Shown here in pieces: positions 1 through 6,061 of a stretch of DNA of 8,747 bases (positions within the stretch are counted from its first letter, which is position 1; each line of letters opens with the position of its first letter). Origin of the DNA: an uncultured Lachnospiraceae bacterium. GTDB lineage: Bacteria; Bacillota; Clostridia; Lachnospirales; Lachnospiraceae. A model generated the notes under the pieces. The model saw nothing but the letters and a program-made list of their open reading frames with translations, ran no database searches and was not told where the DNA came from. The stretch covers positions 1 to 8,747 of the forward strand of contig CAJTMZ010000132.1 in assembly GCA_910577445.1 (NCBI GenBank). Direction: 5' to 3'. A program made the translations under genes and the position numbers.

Positions 1-32
1 CTATTCGGATAAGACAAATACGTTTGCTTCTC

Positions 33-1730
33 CTATCTGTTCAGATACACCCCAATCACATCCCAGATTTCCGGCTTTTCAAAGCCCAGCCGCCAGCCGG
101 CCACGCCGCCAATCTGGTATTTCTCCATAATATTCAGCTTAACCTCTATGGAACGCTCATCCTCTAACCATACCTGGAACAGGCTTCCGCCCTCGGTGTA
201 TTCTCCGTAATTCTGGCAGGTTTCTTCATCCCACTCCAGCGCGATATTGTGGGCTCTCACATATTCCTCGGCCGCCGCCATGCCCACCGCCTGACTGCCA
301 AGCTCCGCGCCCTTAGTCTCCCATATTCTGGTGTAAAAGGGAACGGCGTTTATCACCTTATGCGCCGGAACCTGTTCCACCGTCCTTTCGATTCCCTCCT
401 CCACGAAATCAATGGACGCAACGCTTCCCGCCTGGTCGCTGCCTGAATAGTGTTCGTCATATCCCATGATGATGACATAGTCCGCCACTACTCCCTGCTC
501 CGCCCTGTCATAATGGTCCGTATAGCCTGTGGGCACATAGTTATCCACGGAAAGCACGATGCCGTTTGCCCGGCAGGGAATGGAAAGCTCCCTGATAAAT
601 TCAATATAATGCTCCCCGCAGTCCATGCTTATCTGTTCAAAGTCCACATTGATGCCGTCAATGTTATAGCCAAGCGCCGTGCTCACAAGGCTGTCAATCA
701 GCCTGGCTCTATTGGTGGTGGAAGACAGAAGCGCGTACATGTCGATGCTGCCCGCATACTCGATGTTCTCCACAAGCGCCCACACCTCAAGCCCCATACC
801 ATGTGCCTTATCCACATAATCCTGGCTTGCAAAGCTTACGAAGCCGCCCTCGCTGTCATTTAACTTAAACCATGTGGGGGAAATCACGTTCAGTCCCTTC
901 GTGTTTGCCACCGCCTCTGAAAGGGTGTCGTTTCCGGCCGGTCCCCCTATCACGTGCCAGCCGAGGTTAATCTTATGGTCTCTCGTAATGCTGGTATACT
1001 CCGGCTCCACATAATCGCTTACCGGTATGGGAAGCTCCGCCGCAGCGTTCTCAAGCCGCTTGTTTTCCACATACCCGATGATGGAATCGCCGGTTTTTAC
1101 CTTGCTCCAGTTTTCCATCTCTTCCAGTATAATTACTTTCTCTCCGGCCTGTATGTCTTTCAGGATTTCGCTTTTTACGCCGCCTAAGACCCTTACGGCC
1201 GTGTCCTTATTGGCTTCCGCCACCTGACGGTCGGGCCACTTTGTATCTATCTGCAGGCGGTTCGGCTCTCCGAAACCCTCATAGGAAAAGTTTGCGTACC
1301 TTTTCACAAAATCAATTGCAAGATACAGCTTGTCGCCCTCATATCTGGCCGGAACATAGGACAGCGTTTCCACTCCGTTTTTATCGCTCACCTCGCTGCC
1401 GCCGATTGCCGTGCGGACAATATCGTCAGGAAGCGCATATAGCACAAGCCCTTCCCCTTTATCCTCGTAAAAACGGTCGTTGAAATACTTGTGGACCGTC
1501 TCCATATCCAGGTAGTAAACATTATCCCAAAACCTTGCTCTCTCCTCAATCAGTTCATCCTGCAGCACAATCGCCACGTCGGATTCCCCATTCATCTGAA
1601 AATATGCGGACAAATCCGCCCGTTCTTTGGAATAGGAATATTTCTCGAACAGCGCCGCTCCCACGCTCGCGCCCCCGATTACTATAATAAGGACGATTGC
1701 AATCAGTACGGGTATTAATTTTTTCTTCAT
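33..1730 (-). CDS. Membrane-anchored SH3 and glycoside hydrolase family 18 protein
   Basis: A 565-aa protein, probably acting outside the membrane on peptidoglycan or another N-acetylglucosamine-containing glycan. Residues 5-27 form one hydrophobic segment after a KKK start, giving a signal anchor. Residues about 40-160 look like a beta-rich stalk similar to copper-amine-oxidase N-terminal-like domains (inference). Residues about 175-228 resemble a bacterial SH3 domain (AVRVLGG, then WSKVKTGDSIIGYVEN). Residues about 253-565 are a GH18 barrel of the spore-hydrolase YaaH/SleL type. The catalytic motif DGINVDFE is at 358-365, with E365 the expected proton donor. MGYDEHYSGS (422-431) and GGVAGWRLGFEKPEIW (541-556) are typical of that subfamily. 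The third motif position is Asn rather than the Asp of classical chitinases, as in YaaH-like enzymes. The start is supported by GGAGG (1738-1742), 7 nt upstream. Substrate and physiological role are not shown by the sequence; no LysM repeats are seen. Confidence 0.9.
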   Translation of the reverse strand: MKKKLIPVLIAIVLIIVIGGASVGAALFEKYSYSKERADLSAYFQMNGESDVAIVLQDELIEERARFWDNVYYLDMETVHKYFNDRFYEDKGEGLVLYALPDDIVRTAIGGSEVSDKNGVETLSYVPARYEGDKLYLAIDFVKRYANFSYEGFGEPNRLQIDTKWPDRQVAEANKDTAVRVLGGVKSEILKDIQAGEKVIILEEMENWSKVKTGDSIIGYVENKRLENAAAELPIPVSDYVEPEYTSITRDHKINLGWHVIGGPAGNDTLSEAVANTKGLNVISPTWFKLNDSEGGFVSFASQDYVDKAHGMGLEVWALVENIEYAGSIDMYALLSSTTNRARLIDSLVSTALGYNIDGINVDFEQISMDCGEHYIEFIRELSIPCRANGIVLSVDNYVPTGYTDHYDRAEQGVVADYVIIMGYDEHYSGSDQAGSVASIDFVEEGIERTVEQVPAHKVINAVPFYTRIWETKGAELGSQAVGMAAAEEYVRAHNIALEWDEETCQNYGEYTEGGSLFQVWLEDERSIEVKLNIMEKYQIGGVAGWRLGFEKPEIWDVIGVYLNR

Positions 1731-1753
1731 CCTGTAACCTCCAATCGCCCTAT

Positions 1754-1782
1754 ATTATAGCAAACAAATCAGGTACCGTCAT
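1754..1782 (-). promoter_or_regulatory. Sigma-A-type promoter of the GH18 gene
   Basis: On the minus strand, ATGACG (1782-1777) and TATAAT (1759-1754) are separated by 17 nt. The -10 is perfect and the -35 matches TTGACA at four positions. Transcription would begin near 1747, giving a leader of only about 17 nt that includes the GGAGG ribosome-binding site. Confidence 0.65.
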
Positions 1783-1811
1783 TACTTAATTTGACTTTTT
1801 ACAACAATTTA

Positions 1812-1882
1812 CGCCGGCAGCGGACGCCGGGAAACTTTTACTCGTTTCGTTCAGGGGGCTTTCTCTCACTCGCTTCCCCGGC
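1812..1882. repeat. GC-rich self-complementary intergenic stretch
   Basis: GCCGGC at 1813-1818 and GCCGGG at 1826-1831 form a short stem around AGCGGAC. GCCGGG (1826-1831) can alternatively pair with CCCCGGC (1876-1882), enclosing two related segments that both begin ACTCG (1840-1844 and 1868-1872) followed by TTC-rich sequence. It lies downstream of the 72-aa minus-strand gene and may end its transcript, but no clean T tract follows. It could also be a copy of a dispersed intergenic repeat. Confidence 0.35.
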
Positions 1883-1908
1883 ATCAGCAGACACGGTTTT
1901 GGGGGCAA

Positions 1909-2127
1909 TTACTTCACATAAATTTTATCGTATCTGATTTCCTTTACCTTTCCGCTTTCATCCGTCACATAGTCGGGCATATAAACCGTATCTTCATTCA
2001 CGCAATGCCGCGTAATGTATTCCGGTGTGGAAACCGAACCGTTCACATACAGTTTAACTCCGTCCCGTTCCATCCTTTCAAGCCTTTCCCTAAGCGGCTC
2101 GGAATTTTTCTTCTCCTTAAAGGTCAT
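1909..2127 (-). CDS. Small uncharacterised protein, 72 aa
   Basis: I do not recognise a named family. The protein has 72 residues, highly charged and soluble, with no signal peptide or membrane segment. Residues 3-22 (KEKKNSEPLRERLERMERDG) should form an amphipathic helix. Residues about 24-72 (KLYVNG, then TVYMPDYVTDESGKVKEIRY) look like beta strands and turns. There is a single Cys at 42. The start at 2127 is preferred because GGGAG (2137-2133) lies 5 nt upstream on the minus strand. An in-frame ATG at 2139 would add four residues (MGET) but has no visible ribosome-binding site. The gene reads in the same direction as the GH18 gene, but that gene has its own promoter, so co-transcription is unnecessary. 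The balanced codon use and orderly beta-rich C-terminus suggest a real gene; function is unknown. Confidence 0.6.
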   Translation of the reverse strand: MTFKEKKNSEPLRERLERMERDGVKLYVNGSVSTPEYITRHCVNEDTVYMPDYVTDESGKVKEIRYDKIYVK

Positions 2128-2872
2128 GGTTTCTCCCATCTGTCCCGGGCTTTACTTTTAACATTTCCAAAAGGCATCCGTGATATGTCATGTCAAAGAG
2201 ATAAATTAATCCCGAAACCGATTATAGTTTTCATTTTAATGACGATACTAAAAACGTAAGATGCCGGATACGTATCTAAAGTTTAAATAAATTACCGCTG
2301 CGAACATCCAGATAGGATTGAATTATAATTTGTGAAAATCTACAGAAATATTCGCGACAAGCACAAGGCCTGTTAGACTTCCCTTCATTAAAAATAAGTA
2401 GAAATTATGGTATCAATTGATTGCGGGGCCAGAGGCCCGAAGGGAATAGACAGCTCTGTCAGGGCATACAATACATTACTGTAAATACTTAACCGGAAAA
2501 AATGATTGCCGCTGTTTCCGCGGTCACAAACCGGCAGCATGGCCAGACAGGCTTCCTGATTTTATTCAATTAGATTCGTGTTACAAATATAAAGTACATG
2601 CCTCCTTCCGATACTAATTTACCCGGAAGCATCTCACAAACAAATTATAGTATTAATTGCCAGTTTTTGCAAGCAGTTTTACTGTTTTTTTATTTATTTT
2701 TAACAAAAACCTTATAAACCGATTAAAACACCGCAGATTATTAAATTTTTTTAAACTGTTTTTCTGACCTATTGACTTAAATTCGTCTAAAGTATAATAT
2801 ATTTTTAAGTGGCGTTTTATTGTCACCAAACGGCAGGATAACAGTATCTTAATAGTAGGGATGTGATAAAAT
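2128..2872. other. Long AT-rich intergenic region upstream of mecA
   Basis: These 745 bp contain no open frame with a convincing start and composition on either strand. The parts visible are: a palindrome GATACGTATC (2267-2276); a short hairpin GGGCC-AGA-GGCCC near 2426-2438; GACAG-CT-CTGTC-type symmetry at 2449-2460; an inverted repeat CTTCCG/CGGAAG (2605-2610 and 2624-2629); T- and A-rich tracts from about 2640 to 2770; and the mecA promoter. A TATAAT on the minus strand (2226-2221) could serve the 72-aa gene but has no good -35. I see no tRNA, rRNA or recognisable riboswitch. Confidence 0.5.
2772..2800 (+). promoter_or_regulatory. Promoter of mecA
   Basis: TTGACT (2772-2777) is followed by TAATAT (2795-2800) at 17-nt spacing. 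The overlapping TATAAT at 2793-2798 would give a shorter 15-nt spacer. The leader would be about 65 nt. The ribosome-binding site reads GGATGTGAT (2859-2867), one mismatch from the extended GGAGGTGAT, 5 nt before the ATG. This is weaker than the AGGAGG sites of the PFL operon. Confidence 0.6.
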
Positions 2873-3673
2873 ATGAAAATCGAAAAAGTTAATGATCATC
2901 AAATTCGCTGTACCCTCACCAGAGAAGATTTGGCCGACAGAGAATTGAAGCTCAGCGAACTTGCCTATGGTACCGAAAAAGCAAAAGATTTATTCCGCGA
3001 CATGATGCAGCAGGCATCCTTTGAATTTGGCTTTGAAGCGGAAGATATTCCTTTAATGATAGAAGCGATTCCTCTGAACTCAGAGTGTATTGTCCTGATT
3101 ATCACCAAAGTGGAAGACCCGGACGAACTCGACACTCGTTTTTCAAAGTTTGCTCCGTCCGTCCATTCGGACAACAGCGCTTTGGACGAAGTTCTTGATA
3201 CCATTGCGGAAGGGGCGGACGACGTTCTTGATTTGTTCCGCAAAATCCAAAACGGCAAGACCGGGGCTGCCGCCGGCCAGTCAGACGCGCAGGCAGCGGA
3301 CAGTGGGAACGACGTCGAAAACGCAAAGCGTTCTTTCAAGGACGCCCTCCAGAAAAAGCTCTCAGATGCGGCGGCGGCCATGGACCTCACCAGAATTTAT
3401 AACTTTGACAGTCTCCGTGAGGTAATCGGTTCGGCGCATGTGCTGTCGGGCTTTTATAACGGCGTCAACTCATTATATAAGCAAAAGGACGGCTCCTATG
3501 TTCTTGTTTTGTCCAAAAGCGGGCACACGCCCATTGAATTTAACAAGGTGTGCAATATTCTCTCCGAGTACGGTTCCGCTTCCAAAACGGTTCCTGCCTC
3601 CGACGCCTATCTGGAAGAGCATTTCGAACCGCTGATTAAAAATTCGGCGCTGCAGTCATTATCCAGCGTCTGA
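2873..3673 (+). CDS. mecA: Adaptor protein MecA
   Basis: A 266-aa cytosolic adaptor of the MecA family. In Bacillus and relatives, MecA binds substrates through its N-terminal domain and delivers them through its C-terminal domain to the ClpC ATPase of ClpCP. The N-terminal domain is clear: MKIEKVNDHQIRCTLTREDL at 1-20, then the conserved LAYGTEKAKDLFRDMM stretch (30-45) and IPLMIEAIPL (59-68). Residues about 95-165 are an acidic, Ala- and Ser-rich linker. Residues about 170-257 fit the ClpC-binding alpha/beta domain (IYNFDSLREVI, then YVLVLSKSGHTPIEFNKVCNILSEYG). Total length is within or slightly above the usual range. The ATG is the only reasonable start. The gene appears monocistronic, between its own promoter and a stem plus T tract. 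ClpC is not in the window, and the substrate in this organism is unknown. Confidence 0.95.
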   Translation: MKIEKVNDHQIRCTLTREDLADRELKLSELAYGTEKAKDLFRDMMQQASFEFGFEAEDIPLMIEAIPLNSECIVLIITKVEDPDELDTRFSKFAPSVHSDNSALDEVLDTIAEGADDVLDLFRKIQNGKTGAAAGQSDAQAADSGNDVENAKRSFKDALQKKLSDAAAAMDLTRIYNFDSLREVIGSAHVLSGFYNGVNSLYKQKDGSYVLVLSKSGHTPIEFNKVCNILSEYGSASKTVPASDAYLEEHFEPLIKNSALQSLSSV

Positions 3674-3718
3674 CCGGCAGTTTTCGGTATTTATATCTGC
3701 TCATTATAAAGCGCTGTC

Positions 3719-3775
3719 GCACTATTTGCTAAATATTATCCAATATTTAGTAAATAGTGCCCAGTTCTTTTTTTT
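3719..3775 (+). terminator. Terminator-like 19-bp AU-rich stem after mecA
   Basis: The arms 3719-3737 and 3742-3760 pair over 19 positions, with one G-U wobble, around the loop ATCC. CCAGTTC and a run of eight T (3768-3775) follow. The T tract begins 7 nt after the stem, and the stem is unusually long and AU-rich for an intrinsic terminator. Confidence 0.7.
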
Positions 3776-3787
3776 ACGCAAAAATGC

Positions 3788-3816
3788 TTGGTTTTTGTCG
3801 GAGCTGATGATAAAAT
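3788..3816 (+). promoter_or_regulatory. Extended -10 promoter of the NhaC-family gene
   Basis: TTGGTT (3788-3793), a 17-nt spacer and TAAAAT (3811-3816), with TG at 3808-3809 giving an extended -10. Transcription would start near 3823, after any upstream translation start, which argues for the ATG at 3851. Confidence 0.55.
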
Positions 3817-3850
3817 GAGGTGCTTGATTAACTTGGAAAGGAGTTTCTAT

Positions 3851-5476
3851 ATGAAAATTTCAAAACGCGTACTTCGCGCGCTGCGTATAGACGCGGCGGT
3901 TCTCTCGCTTTGCCTTCTGCTTGCGCCGGCTGCTGTATTTGCGGCCGAGGAAGCGGCTTCCGAGCTGCCTTCCATGTATGCAACCTTCTGGGCGCTTATC
4001 CCCCCTGTGGTCGCCATTGTTCTGGCGCTTATCACCAAGGAGGTTTACAGCTCTCTGTTCGTTGGAATTTTAGTCGGCTCCCTGTTTTATTCCGGCTTTT
4101 CCTTTGAGGGCACCATCACCCACATATTCAACGACGGTTTTGCCTCCGTGCTTTCCGACAGCTACAACGTGGGCATCCTGATATTCCTTGTGGTTCTCGG
4201 CGCTATGGTAAGTCTGATGAACCGCGCGGGCGGTTCTGCGGCGTTCGGCCATTTTGCCAGGAAGAAAATAAAGAGCCAGGCCGGGGCCCAGCTTGCCACC
4301 GTAGCCCTCGGCGTCCTTATTTTTATAGACGACTATTTTAACTGTCTGACGGTTGGCAGCGTTATGAGGCCCGTTACGGACGAACATAAGGTTTCCCGCG
4401 CAAAGCTTGCCTACCTGATTGACGCAACGGCAGCCCCTATCTGCATCATCGCCCCCATTTCCTCCTGGGCCGCCGCGGTTTCAGGCTTCGTGGAAGGAGA
4501 GGATGGTTTTTCCATTTTTATCAGGGCTATCCCTTATAACTATTATGCCTTACTTACTATTATAATGATGATAGCCATTATCCTGCTGAACATTAATTTC
4601 GGCCCTATGCGCACCCATGAAGCAAATGCTCTGAGAGGCGATTTGCTCACTTCCGGAAAAGCCGCCGCTTCCAAAGAGGAAGTTAAGGTAAATTCCAAAG
4701 GCAAAGTGATTGATTTGGTAATTCCCATCATTACGCTGATTATCTGCTGCGTAATCGGAATGATTTACACCGGCGGTTTCTTTGAAGGCGAAAGCTTTGT
4801 ATCCGCTTTCTCCAACTCGGACGCCTCTGTGGGACTTGCCCTTGGAAGCATCTGCGCCATGCTGATTACCATCATTATTTATCTGATAAGAAGAGTTCTC
4901 TCTTTCGGAGAATGCATGGAATGCCTGCCTGACGGATTCAAAGCCATGGTTCCGGCAATCCTGATTCTTACCTTTGCATGGACCTTAAAGGCAATGACAG
5001 ACAGCCTGGGCGCCGCGGAATTTGTTGCCGCCGCCATGGAACAGAGCGCGAAGGGACTTATGAACTTCCTGCCCGCCATCATCTTTCTGGTTGGCTGTTT
5101 CCTTGCCTTTTCAACGGGAACCTCATGGGGCACCTTTGGTATCCTGATTCCCATTGTGGTTGCGGTATTTGCAAACTCCAACCCGCAGCTTATGATTATT
5201 TCCATTTCCGCCTGTATGGCAGGCGCCGTTTGCGGAGACCACTGCTCTCCCATTTCGGATACCACCATTATGGCCAGCGCCGGCGCTCAGTGCGACCATG
5301 TAAATCATGTTTCCACTCAGCTTCCTTACGCGCTTTTGGTTGCCGCAGTTTCCTTTGTCACCTATCTGGTGGCAGGCTTTGCGCAGAACCCCTGGCTGCC
5401 TCTTCCCATTGGCATCCTTCTGCTCCTGCTTAGTCTGGTAGTTATTAAAAATTTCGGCCGGACAAACGAAGTTTAA
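3851..5476 (+). CDS. NhaC-family Na+/H+ antiporter
   Basis: A 541-aa polytopic membrane protein of the NhaC family (COG1757-like), expected to exchange external protons or another substrate for internal Na+ across the cytoplasmic membrane. The first 31 residues (MKISKR, hydrophobic core, AAVFAAEE) look like a cleavable signal or first membrane helix. About a dozen hydrophobic segments follow. Family signatures are FIDDYFNCLTVG (158-169), STGTSWGTFGILIPI (421-435) and GDHCSPISDTTIMAS (462-476). The ATG at 3851 is chosen because GGAAAGGAG (3835-3843) lies 7 nt upstream and the promoter occupies the region before it. An upstream in-frame TTG at 3788 would lie inside the -35 element. Some family members exchange organic acids (MleN, malate/lactate), so substrate assignment is only family level. 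The gene is a single transcription unit closed by a hairpin terminator. Confidence 0.9.
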   Translation: MKISKRVLRALRIDAAVLSLCLLLAPAAVFAAEEAASELPSMYATFWALIPPVVAIVLALITKEVYSSLFVGILVGSLFYSGFSFEGTITHIFNDGFASVLSDSYNVGILIFLVVLGAMVSLMNRAGGSAAFGHFARKKIKSQAGAQLATVALGVLIFIDDYFNCLTVGSVMRPVTDEHKVSRAKLAYLIDATAAPICIIAPISSWAAAVSGFVEGEDGFSIFIRAIPYNYYALLTIIMMIAIILLNINFGPMRTHEANALRGDLLTSGKAAASKEEVKVNSKGKVIDLVIPIITLIICCVIGMIYTGGFFEGESFVSAFSNSDASVGLALGSICAMLITIIIYLIRRVLSFGECMECLPDGFKAMVPAILILTFAWTLKAMTDSLGAAEFVAAAMEQSAKGLMNFLPAIIFLVGCFLAFSTGTSWGTFGILIPIVVAVFANSNPQLMIISISACMAGAVCGDHCSPISDTTIMASAGAQCDHVNHVSTQLPYALLVAAVSFVTYLVAGFAQNPWLPLPIGILLLLLSLVVIKNFGRTNEV

Positions 5477-5483
5477 AATTTAA

Positions 5484-5530
5484 GGGCTGCCTCTGCCGGA
5501 GAAATTTCCGGTTGCGGCAGCCCTTTGTTT
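5484..5530. terminator. Hairpin terminator between convergent genes
   Basis: GGGCTGCC (5484-5491) pairs with GGCAGCCC (5516-5523), and CCGGA with TCCGG inside. TTTGTTT follows on the plus strand. On the minus strand the same stem is followed by TTAAATTTTAAAC, so it may serve both genes. A second palindrome, CGCAAAATTTTTGCG (5533-5547), adds to the region. Confidence 0.85.
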
Positions 5531-5557
5531 CACGCAAAATTTTTGCGGTTATACAGC

Positions 5558-5749
5558 CTACAGCGCTTCGATTTTGCTCATCAAATCGTTGATGTCCATA
5601 CCGTGAACCATAGCAGCCTCCTCAAGGCTCTCTCCCTGAGCGGAAGGGCATCCCAGACAATGCATTCCCGCTTCCATGAGAATGGGAGCAACGTCGGGAT
5701 TGGTTCTTAAAATCTCTCCGATTGTCATTTCTTTGGTAATTCCAGCCAT
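5558..5749 (-). CDS. DUF1858 redox-disulfide domain protein
   Basis: A 63-aa cytosolic protein that is essentially one DUF1858 domain, the family described as the hybrid-cluster-protein-associated redox disulfide domain. The diagnostic pattern is MTIGEILRTNPDVAPILMEAGMHCLGCPSAQGESLEEAA (8-46) with the CxxC pair C31 and C34, preceded by Met-His. The C-terminal part (HGMDINDLMSKIEAL) is a predicted helix. The start is supported by AAAGGAGG (5766-5759 on the minus strand), 9 nt upstream. It is transcribed divergently from the PFL operon from a strong promoter. The CxxC suggests thiol redox chemistry or metal binding, but no partner or reaction has been established that I can name. Its closeness to an oxygen-sensitive glycyl radical enzyme is suggestive only. 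Confidence 0.88.
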   Translation of the reverse strand: MAGITKEMTIGEILRTNPDVAPILMEAGMHCLGCPSAQGESLEEAAMVHGMDINDLMSKIEAL

Positions 5750-5824
5750 ATAATATAACCTCCTTTGCCTCTTTTAACATGCAGTTTTCAACAGGAAGAT
5801 TTTGTCAGTCCTGCAGTAGTTATC

Positions 5825-5853
5825 AGTATAATACTTTGCCCCATTTATGGCAA
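5825..5853 (-). promoter_or_regulatory. Promoter of the DUF1858 gene
   Basis: On the minus strand, TTGCCA (5853-5848), a 17-nt spacer and TATACT (5830-5825). Both elements are close to consensus. Its upstream edge abuts the dyad at 5859-5884. Confidence 0.7.
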
Positions 5854-5858
5854 GCCTA

Positions 5859-5884
5859 AACCTTGCAAAGAACTTTCAAAGGTT
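5859..5884. promoter_or_regulatory. 26-bp imperfect palindrome, possible operator
   Basis: AACCTT, 2 nt, AAAG, AA, CTTT, 2 nt, AAGGTT: arms of ten matched bases with two internal mismatches. It lies six bases upstream of the DUF1858 -35 and about 75 bp upstream of the PFL -35. The regulator is unknown; it does not match the Rex, FNR or cre consensus. Confidence 0.4.
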
Positions 5885-5928
5885 GAATCACTTTTTACAA
5901 AAAAATCATAAGATTACCTTAAAATTCA

Positions 5929-5949
5929 TACTTTGTTTATAAAAAAGTA
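5929..5949. promoter_or_regulatory. AT-rich dyad upstream of the PFL -35, possible operator
   Basis: TACTTT (5929-5934) and AAAGTA (5944-5949) flank a near-symmetric TTTATAAA core; eight of ten positions match across the centre at 5939. It ends 11 bp before the PFL -35, where an activator or UP-like element could sit. Confidence 0.35.
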
Positions 5950-5960
5950 CACTCTCAACC

Positions 5961-5990
5961 TTGACTCATTATGACCCTGTAACATATAAT
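5961..5990 (+). promoter_or_regulatory. Promoter of the split PFL operon
   Basis: TTGACT (5961-5966), an 18-nt spacer and a perfect TATAAT (5985-5990). An inverted repeat TCATTAT/ATAATGA (5966-5972 and 5986-5992) overlaps the spacer and -10, so a bound repressor could block polymerase. Predicted start is near 5997, giving a leader of about 65 nt with a small hairpin GCATA-GTTT-TATGC (6006-6019). Confidence 0.75.
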
Positions 5991-6061
5991 GATGGTACGG
6001 CAATCGCATAGTTTTATGCACAATTATATCAAATAAATCAAAATTGAGGAGGCTTATGCAA

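Noticed and set aside
2005..2259. Plus-strand 84-aa open frame overlapping the 72-aa gene
   Set aside because: No ribosome-binding site, and it runs out of the minus-strand gene into AT-rich spacer. The minus-strand translation looks far more protein-like.
2424..2460. Possible terminator or small RNA end at the GGGCC-AGA-GGCCC hairpin
   Set aside because: No T tract follows on either strand, and no promoter could be tied to it; retained only as a dyad in the spacer.
3788..3850. Earlier TTG start for the antiporter at 3788
   Set aside because: It lies inside the -35 element of the predicted promoter. The ATG at 3851 has a good ribosome-binding site and begins a normal signal-like N-terminus.
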